NCBI GenBank assembly: GCA_031761405.1
Contig: JASEVX010000003.1
Span: 68,745,135-68,809,134, forward strand
Direction: 5' to 3'
Length of the DNA stretch: 64,000 bases
From: Serripes groenlandicus
Taxonomy: Eukaryota > Mollusca > Bivalvia > Cardiida > Cardiidae
Both the position numbers and the translations under genes were made by a program. Of the stretch, positions 51,150-63,930 are shown piece after piece; the stretch's first letter is position 1; every line of letters starts with the position of its first letter. The notes below the pieces were generated by a model. It was not told where the DNA came from and did not search any database. It saw only the letters and a program-made list of their open reading frames with translations.

Positions 51150-54100
51150 CAGTAGTCGTAATGCTATACCAACACAGATACATTCGTCGTAATGTTATAC
51201 CAACACAGATACATCAGTCGTAATGCTATACCACATTGATACATCAGTCGTAGTGCTAAACCACATTTATACATCAGTCGTAATGCTATACCAACAAAGA
51301 TACATTAGTCGTTATGCTATGCCACATTGACACATCCGTCGTAATGCTATACGAACACAGATACATCAGTCGATATGCTTTACCAACAAAGATACATTTG
51401 TCGTAATGCTATACCAAATCGATACATCAGTCGTTATGATATACCAACACAGATACATCAGTCGTAATGCTATATATATATACCAACACAGGTATATTAG
51501 TCGTTAGCCTATACCAACACAGATACTTTATACATTAGGCTATACCAACACAGATGCAATAATCGTAATGCTATACAAACACATATACATCAGTCGTAAT
51601 GCTATACCAACACAGATACATTCGTCGTAATGCTATACCCCATTGCTACATCAGTCATAATTATATACCAATACAGATGCATTAGTCGTAATGCTATACC
51701 AACATAGATACATCACTGGTTATACTAAACCACATCGAAATACATGTAAACATAAATCGTAAAGCTGTACCAGCACAGATACATCAGTCGTAATGCTATG
51801 CCAAAAGTTCAAAACAGATACATTAGTCGTAATGCTATACAAACACATACACATTAGTCGTAGTGCTATACCAACACAGATACATCAGTTGTAATGCTAT
51901 TCGAACACAGATACATCAGTCGTAATGATATACCAACACAGATACATTAATCGTAATGCAATACCAAAACAGATACATTAGTCGCAATGCTATACCACCA
52001 CAAATACATCAACATACATCAGCTGTAATGCTATACCAACACAGATACACCAGTCATTATGCTATACAAACACAGATACATCAATCGTTATGCTATACTA
52101 AGACAGATACATCAGTCTTAATGCTATACAACATTGATACATCAGTCTAAATGTTATACCAACACAGACACATCGGACGTCACGCTATACCAACAAAGAT
52201 ATATTCGTCTTTATACTATACCACATTGCTACGTTAGTCGTAATGCTAAACCAACACAGATACATTAGTCGTAATGCTATACCAACACATATACATTAGT
52301 CGTAATGCTATACCAACACAGATACATTAGTTGTAATTCTATAACAACACATATACATTTGTCGTAATGCTATACCAACACAGATACATTAGTTGTAATT
52401 ATATACCAACACATATACATTAGTTGTAATGCTATACCAACACAGATACATTAGTTGTAATTCTATACCAACACAGATGCATTAGTTATAATGCTATACC
52501 AACACAGATACATAAGTTGCAATGCTATACCAACACAGATACATTAGTTGTAATGCTATACAAACACAGATATATCAGTCAAATTATATACCAACACAGA
52601 TACATAAGTGGCAATGCTATACCAACACATATACATCAGTGGTAATGTTATACCAACACATATACATCAGTCGTAATGCTATACCAACACAGATACATTA
52701 GTTGTAATGCTATACCAACACAGATAGATCAGTCAAATTATATACCAACACAGATATATAAGTGGCAATGCTATACCAACATATATACATTAGTCGTAAT
52801 TATATACAAAGACAGATACATTTGTCGTAAGGCTATACCAAAAACAAATACATTAATTGTAATGCTATACCACCATAGATAGATCAGTCGAAATGCTATA
52901 CCAACACGGATACATAAGTTGCAATGATACATGTATTTCAACACAGATATATTAGTCGTAATGCTATACCAACACAGATACATCAGTCTTAATGCTATAC
53001 CAACAAAAACATATTAGTCGTAATGCTATACCACATTTATACATAAGTCGTAATGCTATACCACATTGATTCATCAGTCGTAATGCTATACCACATTGAA
53101 AAATTAGTCGTAATGCATACCAACACATATACATCAGTCGTAATGCTATACCAACACAGATGCATAAGTCGAAATGCTATACCACATTGATACATCAGTC
53201 GTAATGCTATACCACATGTATACATCAGTCGTAATGCTATACCACATTGACAAAAGAGTCGTAATGCTATACCAACACAGAAACATCCGTCTTAATGCTA
53301 TACCAACACAGATACATCAGTCGTAATGATATACCAACACAGACACATCCGTCGTAATGCTATACCAACACAGACACATTAGTTGTAATGCTATACCTCA
53401 CGTATTCATCAGTCGTAATGCTATAACACATTGACACATCAGTCGTAATGTAACGTATACCAACACAGATACATTAGTCATAATGCTATATCCACACAGA
53501 TACATCAGTCGTAATGCTATAACACATTGACACATCAGTCGTAATGTATACCAACACAGATACATCAGTCGTAATGCTATACCACATTGATACATCAGTC
53601 GTAATGATATGCCAACACAGATACATTATTCGTAATGCTAATTCTAACACAGCTACATCAGTCGAAATGCTATACTAACACAGATACATTAGTCGTAATG
53701 CTATACCAACACAGATACATCAGTCGTTATGCTTCACCAATACAGATACATTAGTCGTAATGCTATACCAACATAATTACATCAGTCGTAATGCTTTACC
53801 AACACATATACATCAGTCGTAATACTTTACCAACACAGATACATCAGTCGTAATGCTGTACCAACACAGATACATCAGTCGTAATGCTTTACCAACACAG
53901 ATACATCAGGCGTAATGCTATACCAACACAGATACATAAGTCGTTATGCTATACCATTACAGATGCATTAGTCATTATGCTTTACCGCATTGATACATCA
54001 GTCGTAATGCGATACCAACACAGATACATCAGGCGTAATGCTATACCAACACAGATACATAAGTCGTTATGCTATACCATTACAGATGCATTAGTCATTA

Positions 54101-54420
54101 TGCTTTACCGCATTGATACATCAGTCGTAATGCTATACCAACACAGACACATAAGTTGTTATGCTATACCATTACAGATGCATTAGTCATTATGCTTTAC
54201 CGCATTGATACATCAGTCGTAATGCGATACCAACACAGACACATACTTCGTTATGCCATATCCACACAGATACATTAGTCGTTATACTATACCACATTGA
54301 TACATCAGTCGTAATGCTATACCAACATAGAAACATTAATCCTAATGCTATACCAACACAGACACATGAGTCGTAATGCTTTACTAACGCAAATACATTG
54401 GTCGTTATGCTATATACCAC
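51150..54420. repeat. 31-bp satellite, ~3.3 kb (~105 copies)
   Basis: The unit is 'CAGTCGTAATGCTATACC' plus 'AACACAGATACAT', 31 bp, with a common 30-bp variant carrying ACATTGATACAT. Substitutions such as TTAGTTG/CAGTCG cluster locally. Near 53909-54032 a four-unit block of 123 bp is duplicated, with a shortened third copy. The 31-bp period rotates through the frames, and the many short frames it creates on both strands are not genes. Confidence 0.95.
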
Positions 54421-56165
54421 TTATTTGATATTCTCGAAACGTAAGACTAAAAACAGGCATGAAAGTGTCCAGAACTGCCATATAAATAAATAGATGTTGA
54501 CGCCAATTAACTTACAACTTAAATCCTATCTAGTTAACTACTTATTATTTCACAAAATAACTGGTTAAGTAGATAAGATTCGTGTTGCAAGTTATACAAA
54601 AATTAGACTTGTACGACAATTAACGTACAACTGAAATCCTGTCTAGTTAACTACTTATTATGTCACATACTAACTGGTTAACTAGAGAAGATTCGTGTTA
54701 CCATTTAATGGGCATCAGTGGCGGATCAAGGAATTAGTGGGGCGGGAGTTGATTTCTTTACATGTTTATTGAAATGACAAGTTTTAGCCGATTGATCCAT
54801 TGTAACACTACGTTCAAGAGGACGTTTCTTCATCTGATAAATTGAACACAGTTATAATGTCAACTATTTACATCTTAATCTACATTTTCTAGTTATTTTA
54901 ATATACGAGTATATTCATGTCTTGTTTGAAAAGAAAAATGCTTTTAAAATTAACACATTCGTTTTATTACCAGACGAATATTTACAGAGTGCTGTTGTTT
55001 TACAGTAAAATAATTCAATACAAACTTAGATGTAATCCAAATCTTAGGGGTCCGTCTAGCATTGCTTAATCAATAGTTACAGCTGTCTCAAAACAACTGA
55101 AAATGCAGTCGTTTGTATTTTCTTAAATTCACAATCCTTTTGTTTAAATCAGCACGTTGCAGAGGTTGCAGAGGGCCTTTACATTAATCATATGATAAAA
55201 TCATTCTACACAAAATGACAAATTAATGATGAAATGTATTTCTAAGAAAAAAAATCACACGACGTTACCGGGATTAGAACCCACGCACGTCGTATGTGAT
55301 AAGGTCATTATACCAGTTGCGTTACCAATGCACTATGCGCCTTCAGTTAACACGTCATTAGAGTTTCCGCTCTATTTCCCACGCAATAAACGTTGGTCTA
55401 TAACTGGCAACACGAATATTATCTAGCTACCAAGTTATTATGTTACTTATTAAGTGGTTAACTAGATAATATTCGTGTTTATATACAACTGGATATCTGG
55501 TAACACAAATCTTATCTAGTTAACCAGTTTTAATGTGTAATAATACATAGTAAACTAGATAGGATTTCAGTTGTAAGTTAATGGACGTATAAATCTATTT
55601 ATTGGTTACTCGCAACACGAATCTGATCTAGTTAAAAATTAGTATGTTACTTATTAAGTGAAATTCGCAAATCATAACTAGATAACCTATTAGTGTTGCA
55701 CAGTACAGAATAAACATGTAACGGGTGGCAGTTCTGGGCACTTTCATGCCTGTTTTAGTCTTACGTATCGAGAATATCAAAGAAGTGGTAACACGAATCT
55801 TATCTAGTTAACTAGTTAGTATGTTTACTTATTAAGTGAAATTCGCAAACCCTTACTAGATAACCTGTTAATATTGTACAAAACATTAGCTGGTTATCTT
55901 ACAACAGTAATATGCCACCATAATAACTAGATAACTCATTAATGTTGTGCAGTACAGACTAAATATGTACGGGGTGGCAGTTCTGAACACTTTAATGCCT
56001 GTTTTTAGTCTTACGTTTCGAGCATATCAAATAAGTGGGTAACACGAATTTTATCTAGTTAACCAGTTAGTATGTTACTTATTAAATGAAATTCACAAAC
56101 CCTAACTAGATAACCAGATAATATTGTACAAAGCATGAACTGGTTATCTTACGGCAGTGATATGC
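54421..56165. repeat. Foldback-rich composite repeat around 'TATCTAGTTAACTAG'
   Basis: The first ~60 bp (54418-54475, 'TTTGATATTCTCG', 'AACAGGCATGAAAGTG') recurs inverted at about 55732-55790 and again at about 55975-56040. Between these, units with 'CCTATCTAGTTAACTAC' and 'TAAGATTCGTGTT' repeat in both orientations. 55411-55478 is an inverted repeat with arms starting CACGAATATTATCTAG. It looks like overlapping foldback MITEs. There are no coding frames. Confidence 0.7.
55262..55343 (-). mobile_element. tRNA-like SINE head
   Basis: The minus strand reads 'GGCGCATAGTGCATTGGTAA' then 'CGCAACTGG', and 'GTGCGTGGGTTCTAATCCC', giving an A box and a good B box (GGTTCTAATCC). No acceptor stem pairs, so it is a retroposed tRNA-like head and not a tRNA gene. 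Confidence 0.6.
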
Positions 56166-56299
56166 CACCATACATTGACAATAAAGGACCTTGTATGGAA
56201 AGATAATTGTTTAGCTTCAAACTACGTTCAGTTTTAAACTATTGAACTAATTTAAACCAAAGTTCAAATTTATTAAAGTTTTAAATGCTATAAATATTA

Positions 56300-56674
56300 T
56301 GTAGAACTTGTCGGAGATGCCTTTCCATATTCGGTAGAAATGCTGCTTGGGATGGCCCTCTATAAAACAAAAAAGTGCAAGTCATATTGATTGGTTGGAA
56401 AACGTTGTGTCCAGACGGATTCAGAAAAGGGACAACATGACACAACTTTGTAATACTACTTTTATGAAAGTGCGTGTCTGCTTCAAAGATAATTTAGTTG
56501 AAGTGTTCAATTTCGATATCTTTTTTGAAGGTGTATTGATTAGTTGAAAAACATATTCACCAGGTGCATACGAAAAGGCCCTTTAAAATGAACTTTTCAT
56601 TCCAAACTTCATCTCATTTATAAGTTGACCGATATCAACAAACCATCATATAGAAAAGTTCTTTGGTGTTCCTT
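56300..56674 (+). mobile_element. HINE-core array, left part (split by LINE copy 2)
   Basis: Contains 'CATATTGATTGGTTGGAAAA' and 'GATTCAGAAAAGGGAC', equivalent to 'CATATTGATTGATTGTAAAA' and 'CGTCAGAAAAGGGGC' at about 63090-63130 in the same orientation. The array resumes immediately after the LINE. Confidence 0.6.
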
Positions 56675-56904
56675 TTCAAAATTTGAATGAATGAATGAAT
56701 GGTGTTTTAAGGCCCGTCGACAACTAAGGTCATTTTGGGCGCTTAATAATTTACTCAATGTAAATGATTAAATAATTAAAATTGAAATATAACTAACCAG
56801 TTTAGACAAAACAATCAAACATGATGTTTGCGATACTTAACATTAATATAAAATGACATGTAAGCCAATGTAAAACAGAATTTTGGCAAACAAGCCAAAC
56901 ACTA

Positions 56905-59643
56905 CTATGTAATACTTAACATAAAGATAAACAATATCTGAGAAAATGTGGAACAGAATCTGTAAAAGTAATGCATCTTATTAAAAATATTAATTTCCCT
57001 AAGGAAATCAAATACAAGTTCAGGTTTGACAGACTCAAAGAGCTGACGCATACTTTGAGCCTTGAAAAATCTATCACGTATTGGAGCGAAATCAGCACAT
57101 TCCAGAAGAATGTGCTGTACTGAAAGTTGTGTAAAACATGGAATACATTGAGGTGCTTCCTCACCTTTCAGTAAGTATGCATGAGTTAACCATGTGTGCC
57201 CAATGCGTAAACGAGCAAGGACAATTTCTTCTCGGCGACAGGATCTAAAAGCTGGTAGCCACTCACCAAGTACTGACTTGATCGAGTGCAGTTTATTATT
57301 TACTTGCTCATTCCAATCACTTTGCCACCCACCGTAAAGTATAACATGTATTAAAGGTTTAAAATCGGAATAAGGTATTTTAAAAGGTAAAATATCTTGT
57401 GAAAGAGCAGACTTGGCTGCCAAGTCAGCATGTTCGTTACCGTGAATGCCCATATGACTAGGGATCCAGCAAAACACCACATGTGCTGTTGCACAAATAC
57501 GCGATAGCTTAGAAAGGAGGTTAACAATAATAGGGTTCTCTATTTTGTCATTCTGAAGTGCCTGCATAGCAGACAATGAGTCAGTAAAAATAATATATTG
57601 CCAATAACCGTCGGATTCAATATGGTCCAACGCCAAAAGAATTGCCTTTAACTCGGCAGAAAATATAGAAGCATTATTTGGCAACCGAAATGTTATCACA
57701 TCGTCATCATGAACTGCAGCGGCAGCAGCCTTTTTTCCGTCCTTAGAACCATCTGTATAAATACGCTCAAACTTATAATATGTATTTTTAATTTCAATAT
57801 ATTTGGATTTAAAAACAATAGGATCTGTGCAGGCCTTTTTATCGGTCGCAAGATCATAAATGAAGGATGGACTATTTAGAGTCCAAGGTGGAGAATCTGA
57901 AATCTCCTGCCTCGCGATGTCCTCAAGATTAACATCAAGCTTAGCGACTTCGGGACCATAACGGATACCAAAAGGCGGTATTACCCGTTCCTTCTTTAAA
58001 AATAATTCCTTGTATAAAGGTTTAAAAACAACTCTATGAGTGGGATTTGAAGGGTTAGACTTAAGTTTTAAAAAATACTGCATAGCTAGCTTTCGTCGGC
58101 GTAAATATAAGGGTGGTTCATTGGCTTCCACATAGAGACATTTGACGGGCGAAGTTCGAAAAGCGCCCAGAGCTAGCCGTAAACCCTGATGGTGAATGGA
58201 ATCAAGTGTTGCAATGTATGATTTTCGTGCCGAGCCATAAACAATACATGCGTAGTCTAATTTAGATCGTATTAATGATCTGTAAAGTCTCAACAGGACT
58301 TTACGGTCCGCTCCCCAATCCATATGGGATACAACGCGTAAAAGATTTAATGCTTTCTGGCATTTATTTCTAAGATATTTAATATGAGGTATAAATGTCA
58401 GTTTTGGGTCAAACAATAGACCAAGGAATTTAAATTCAGGCACAACTTCAATACGAGTGCCATCTATTGTTAAATCTGGATTTAGGTGGTGTTTACGAAG
58501 TTGACAAAAGTGCATCCATTTGGTCTTGCTTTTAGAAAATTTAAAGCCATTTTCGTTTGACCATTTTTGTAAATTATTCAAAACTTGTTGCAATTGTCTT
58601 TCAATTGTATGCATATTTTTTGATCTGTAACAAATACAGAAATCATCAACATATAAAAAGCATTCAACTCCAGGGTTAACAGATTTAATAATGTTATTGA
58701 TTTTAACACTAAAAAGTGTAACAGAAAGAATACATCCCTGGGGAACACCCATTTCCTGTTCGTGTGGTTCAGAAAAAGTATCACCAACACGAACTTTGAA
58801 CTGACGGTCAGTTAAAAATGCAGAAATAAAATAAGCAAGGCGACCTCTTATGCCGAAAGCATAGAGGTCATTCATAATTCCATACTTCCAAGTCGTGTCA
58901 TATGCACTTTCTAAGTCAAAGAAGACGGAGACTACATGCTCCTTTTTTATAAAAGCTTCACGGATAAAAGTTTCAAAACGGATCAAATGATCCATTGTGC
59001 TTCTATGTTTACGAAAACCAGACTGAACAGTTGTGATAAGTTTGTTCTTTTCAAGAAACCAAACAAGTCTGTCGTTGACCATTCTTTCCATGGTTTTACA
59101 TATGCAGCTGGTTAAGGCTATGGGGCGATAACTACCAGGATTAGTTGTATCTTTACCAGGTTTGGGAATTGGAATAACGATGGCCTCTTTCCAAGAACCC
59201 GGGAGACTTCCCGTTCGCCAAACCTGATTATAAACGTCAAGTAAACAAGAAAGGGACCGAAAAGGTAAATGTTTAAGTAATTGATAGTGTATATCATCTG
59301 AACCCGGAGCGGTATCATGGCACTTTTTCAGAGCTGTTTTTAATTCTTTTAACGTAAAAAGTTTATTGTAGGCCTCTTTATTCTTTGATTTAAAATTTAG
59401 TTTTTGTTTCTCCTTCTGTTGTTGAAATTTTTGAAACTTTGGAGAATAGTTTGAAGAGGACGACTTTTGCGCAAAGGAATCTGCCAAAGTATCAGCAATA
59501 TCCTTCTTTGAAGAAGCGACACCGTCTGGAGTGTCCAGGTGATTTACACCAATCGAGCTACTCTTGCCATTAATTTTTCTTATCATATCCCATGTCTTTT
59601 TGACGGATGATCTATAATTTAACCTACCGTCGCCAAGACGCAC
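56905..59643 (-). pseudogene. LINE copy 2 ORF2, RT and RNase H part
   Basis: The frame is open from the frameshift onward. RT motifs are complete (NPGSYRPIALTS, FFDLESAYDT, GVPQGCILS, FLYVDD), as are the RNase H residues (YTDGS, SAEL, FTDS, HAD) and the C-x2-C-x7-H-x4-C tail. By eye it is about 95% identical to copy 1 through most of RT and RNase H. A ~32-nt deletion at about 56975 removes the normal stop after 'EINIFNK' and adds a missense tail 'MHYFYRFCSTF...'. The first residues (MRLGDGRLN) are out-of-frame noise before the true join at 'RSSVKKTWDM'. Confidence 0.9.
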
Positions 59644-60700
59644 GTTTACTTTTTTTAATAGTTTTGCGAGCTTTTGCTCGAGCTATTTTAAATTTTTCAT
59701 GGTTTTCATGGGTTGGCCTCAGGTCAAATTGTCTGAGAGCCGATATGCGTGTACCTATAGCCTTTTTGCAATCCTCATCAAACCAAGGTTTGTGAGGGCG
59801 CTTTGGAGTTGTCGAAGTTCGTGGTATTGCTTCTTCAGCTGCCTGATAAATTAATGATGTAAAAAGTTGTTTAGGATTATCACAATCCAAAAAATCATTC
59901 GGAGTAATGGATTCCTCACATCGCATTTGGAATAAATTCCAGTTCGCTTTGTGAAGCCTCCATCGACGCGGACGCTCCTGGACAGAGCGTCCAGTTTCAG
60001 TAATAATTAAAGGGAAATGATCACTTCCATGAAGGTCGTCTGAGACCTTCCATGAGAAATCAACAAATATATCAGGGCTACAAACAGCAAGATCAAGAGA
60101 TGAGTAAGAACCAGTAGCAGGGTGCAAGTATGTATATGATTTTTCATTTAAAAGACAAAGATCTTGTTTAAAAATAAATTCTTCTAACTTTCGACCCTTT
60201 ATATTGGTGTCGTTACATCCCCACAATGTATTGTGGCAATTGAAATCCCCCATTAAAATGAAGGGTTTGGGGAGTTGAGAGATAAGGTTGTTTAGTTTAT
60301 CTATATCTAGTGGCATACTCGGAGGGAGATACAATGAACACAAAGTCACTGCTTTGTTAATAGAAATTCTAACAGCAGTTGCCTGCAATGTTGTATCAAG
60401 ATTTATTAGCTTATGAGGGACTGAGTTGTTGACAACTACAGCAACCCCACCACACACACGGTCACCAGCCCGAGAGGCTGTGTGATAACAAGAGTGATAC
60501 TTTAGTGTAAATTTGTCAGAATCTTTCAGGAAAGTTTCCTGAAGACAAAGTGCTACTGGTTTATTTTCATTGATAAGCAAGGATAATTCTTCAAAGTTAG
60601 AATTTAAACCTCGACAATTCCATTGTAAAATAGTGTTACTCATCATCATTGTATATATGAGTAAGACAGAACACAGACTAGGAAGTATGGATTTAATCAT
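59624..60700 (-). pseudogene. LINE copy 2 ORF2, endonuclease part
   Basis: A complete endonuclease domain (LQWNCRG, QETFL, GDFNCHN, GSDHFP), then the linker to 'KRASWRR', where the frame is lost. Relative to copy 1, 8 nt are missing (near 59628-59632; copy 1 has an extra GATACATA-type stretch). The frame opens at ATG 60700, overlapping the ORF1 TAA by 8 nt, but the residue aligned to the copy 1 start is the later MSNTILQW. Identity to copy 1 is only about 80% here, far below the flanking parts. Confidence 0.9.
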
Positions 60701-61668
60701 TTTGTAAAGGTAATCTTATAATTTTACCTTGCTTATTATTATCTGCAATAGTATCTTCTGCTTCCATGTCTTCACCAAGACACTGGTAGCGGTTATGGTT
60801 TTTTATTTGGTCATCGGATCCCTTGGGAATACGATCCGATGCAACCACTTTACTTGAACTTTTGTTTTTATTTGGTCTCGGACTCTTTTGAGTTTGTTTT
60901 GAGCTAGAAGTTGATGTTTTGGGGCTAGACTTTTTATTTTCAGTGACAACTTTAATTTGTTCAATAACTTTAAGAGGTTCGGCAACTGTATTAGCTTCAA
61001 TAACTTTAATGGGTTCGGTTTGAACAGCTACATCAGTCTGGGTGATAGCATCTTTTCTTTCCACGGGCTTAGGAGAGTTGTTTTTTGTGACATTAGCATA
61101 TGAAACGGTCAAATTAAATCGGGTTTCATAAATTTTCTTCGCCTCAGGAAAAGAAAGACCTTCTTTGCATTTGATGGTAACAATCTCCTTCTCCCGTTTC
61201 CACACAAGGCAGGAGCGGGAGGTAGAATAATGCTCACCACCACAGTTTGAACATTTAAGTGTATTTTTACATTCATTTACATCTGCATCATGTTCTGAAC
61301 ATAATGCAGTGCAACGACGGCAAACCTTTTCTTCTGTAGTTTTTCGGCATTTCGATTCATGATGGCCATACTTATAACAAGTGTAACATTGCAATGGGTT
61401 AGGGATGTATAAGTCAACAGGGACATTCAAGTATCCAACTTTAAGGGATCTTGGTAAAATAGCTGTATTGAATGTTAGCACCAAGGTGTTTGTTGGTATC
61501 TTGATACTGTCCCTGTAGGAAGTCATCCTTCTGGCATGGACGACCAGTTGGTCGGCCAGTTCAGAAGCAATTTCCTCCTCAGAAACTCCTGCAAGGTCTG
61601 GGCATCTTATTATTCCTTTTGATGTAGTTAGTGTATTGTGTGCAGAGCATTTGGCAGGTATATTGAAA
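60693..61668 (-). pseudogene. LINE copy 2 ORF1, zinc-knuckle part
   Basis: The frame continues after the ORF1 frameshift. The zinc-knuckle block (CYTCYKYGHHESKC, 'CSNCGGEHYSTSRSC') is nearly identical to copy 1. After 'SYANVTKNNS' the sequences part completely. Copy 2 has 'AITQTDVAVQTEPIKVIE' and a Lys/Ser-rich tail, about 120 residues shorter than the Ser/Glu tract of copy 1. It ends at TAA 60695-60693. Confidence 0.88.
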
Positions 61669-61953
61669 AAAAGTCTTTAATTTTAGTAGGTTGTCTGCGT
61701 GTGCCTTCTTCTCAACTTCAATGAGAAGGGCACCAGATTTCATTTTTTTAACAGACTTTGGTGAGCCTGCAATTGAAAGTAAGCATTTTTGAATGACGAA
61801 AGGTGAAAGGGAAGATATAGCTTGTTCAGGTAAATTTGATTCAATCAATAAGAAGCGGGGAAATGAAGGGTTTGAAGTGTTGCCATTTGGTTTGTCGATA
61901 TCGGAGTCCGAGTCCATTTGAGTACGTGTGCGTTTTTTGTTTTGAGGATCCAT
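61579..61953 (-). pseudogene. LINE copy 2 ORF1, N-terminal part
   Basis: Starts at the ATG equivalent to copy 1 (MDPQNKKRTRTQMDSDSD). It is nearly identical to copy 1 as far as 'LLKLKTFF', where one extra A in an A-run (about 61666-61673) shifts the frame. The frame is open upstream to a TTG at 62181, across 76 codons of 5' UTR, but copy 1 has no equivalent ATG, so this is not a real extension. Confidence 0.88.
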
Positions 61954-62663
61954 GTTTAAGTTTTTTAATTTCGTCAACCGCGGCCCCCACCCGCCACGGA
62001 GTCCAACAAGGGAACACGATACATGGAGCGGAAATCCAGCTCCTCGTGTCAGGGGTACACAGATGGTATACTTAGATACCGCGGATAAGTTAGCGCGACA
62101 AGGAAGAACATGGATGTGTCCCCCAGATCGGGGATCCGCCATGCAAGTCAGTGTCCCGACCAAAACACCCGCGCTACCCAATTAGCCCATTAGCCTATAA
62201 TAGACGAGGCACAATAACTTGTAAACTTTATGCAAATTAAATATGACACATATAATATAAAGTTGGTGTATATGAAATGAAAGGAAAGAAACGATCGGAT
62301 GGAATATTTTCAAGTGAAAAAGAACAAAACTTATACGTAGATACATGCACAGATATTTATGACAATTTAACACCATTACAGTTAACATACATGTATTTGT
62401 AAGAAAAGAAAAAGTGTGCCTAAATCTAATATATGACCAGCCGTTTGCACTAGACCGGGCCCATCTAGGCTCCCGTTTACACCGAAGCAGAGGCCAAAGC
62501 AGTGTGTTGGAAAGCCGGAGATCCCTGCGCTTCCCTCAACTGCCAGGATCCTCGTTTCCTGCTTACGAGTATCCACCCACGGCAAACAGGCGGGTCCACT
62601 AGGGGACTTCTACCCCTTGTAGGACAGACAGCCGGCGTATTCTAACCCCCACCGGCAGGGGGG
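61954..62663 (-). promoter_or_regulatory. LINE copy 2 5' UTR / presumed internal promoter
   Basis: About 710 bp, roughly 97% identical to the copy 1 5' UTR, including the octamer ATGCAAAT (62230-62237) and the terminal CCCCCACCGGCAGGGGG. Promoter function is inferred from the family. Confidence 0.55.
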
Positions 62664-63445
62664 TTCAAAATTTGAAAGATTTAAATTACGTTAATTATGT
62701 GAAGAACTTAGGTTCCTACGGCATCAGAAAGTGGATGGGGGGGATGTCAAACTTTAAAAGTCTCCTCTGAAACCCCTTATCTACTCCCAAGATAATTTGG
62801 GGGAAATGTGCCCTGGGTGACCCTCTTCAAAATGTATTCAAGCAGGTTACCTAAGAAAAAAGGTAAAATGACGAAACTTTAAATATATTCTGCTCAAAAG
62901 TGTTTTCTGATATCAGGCCTCCGTACATCGTCCATTCAAATCGTCTTCTCTGAAGCTACTAGGTGGCCATCATTCAAAACTATTTCAATGTTGTGGCATC
63001 ACAAAGTGGGAAATGTTAAATTTTTTATTTCTTCTTGAAACCGCTAGACGAAATCCAAAATTATTTAGTTTGTTTCAAGCCATATTGATTGATTGTAAAA
63101 TATGACAGCCAGGCGTCGTCAGAAAAGGGGCAAAGTTTTTTAAAGTGCTTGCGTGATTTTAAGATAAATTGGTCGAAATGTTCCCTTAGTGACTCTTTAC
63201 ACAATTGGTTAAAACGATATTAGTAGTCTGAAAGATCCAACAGCCTAGAGGCATCAAAAATGGCGTAAAGTTAATATCTAGACTCAAATGACATCTCCTA
63301 ATCTACAGGACCAACTTTAACCGAACTCCACAGGAATGTTCATTTGTTGGTCATCTTTCCATTTGTTCAAGGATTAAATAATATGCAAAACTAATGTTGC
63401 TGTGGCATCAGTAAGTAGGGGATTCCCAAACTTTTAAGATTCTTC
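62664..63445 (+). mobile_element. HINE-core array, right part
   Basis: Several diverged cores marked by 'GGCATCAGAAAGTGG', 'GGCATCACAAAGTGGG', 'CGTCAGAAAAGGGGC' and 'GGCATCAGTAAGTAGGGG'. 'CCGTACATCGTCCATTCAAA' matches 8150-8500 in inverted orientation. No termini were identified. Confidence 0.6.
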
Positions 63446-63454
63446 TTAATCAGC

Positions 63455-63930
63455 TTGTCAGTTTCTAAGATAATTAAGAACATAACAAATAATGATGATG
63501 GTAAAACATTGATTTCTGATATAGAAACTTATAATATTTTAAACACTCTATACTCGCATGTTAAGACTAGTTTTGGTTTAGACAATTATCTTAATTTACT
63601 AATATGTAAAGGGTCACGGGGGTGTCTAACGAGGCTCCGTATATCTGTACATAATCTACTTATAGAGTCTGGTAGATATGGAAATAATAGATAACGGAGA
63701 CAAGACCGTTTATGTCAGTTATGTGATACACGCGATATCGAGGACGAATTCCATTTCGTCCTCAAGTGATAAGCATAAAGAGAAATACGCAAACAAAACA
63801 TCCAATGTTACTAATATAAAAAACAAATATGTACACATTTATTGAATTATTACAGTCCAATAAACTATATAAATATATATCTACAGCTCATAATAAAAGA
63901 AACGAACTTATGCAATCATAATTTAAAATA
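63455..63930 (+). pseudogene. LINE ORF2 C-terminus (5'-truncated)
   Basis: The plus-strand translation gives 'TYNILNTLYSHVKTSFGL', 'LTRLRISVHNLLIESGRY', a stop, 'RLCQLCDTRDIEDEFHFVLK' (C-x2-C-x8-H then a broken last Cys), and after a shift 'TFIELLQSNKLYKYISTAHN' with 'KRNELMQS' and a stop. It has the same domain as 856-1557 and 25050-25344 but is a distinct copy. Stops and shifts show decay. Confidence 0.8.

Larger units (their letters stand above)
56688..62663 (-). mobile_element. Full-length I-superfamily LINE, copy 2, 5.98 kb (defective)
   Basis: Exact 13-bp target-site duplication TTCAAAATTTGAA (56675-56687 and 62664-62676). It has the same 5' hairpin end and (CATT)n tail as copy 1. It is 354 bp shorter, almost entirely because the ORF1 C-terminal coding region is different and shorter. 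Inactivated by a frameshift in ORF1, an 8-nt deletion in ORF2 and a ~32-nt deletion removing the ORF2 stop. It sits inside a HINE-core array. The 5' UTR plus ORF1 N-terminal part and the RT-to-tail part are close to copy 1, but the middle is diverged. Confidence 0.93.

Noticed and set aside
51956..54420. Many 60-100 codon frames in the 31-bp satellite
   Set aside because: They are short frame-rotating translations of the satellite on both strands, with no conserved start or end.
61954..62181. N-terminal extension of LINE copy 2 ORF1 upstream of MDPQ
   Set aside because: It begins at TTG, has no counterpart in copy 1 and lies in the 5' UTR. The ATG at 61953 matches the copy 1 start.
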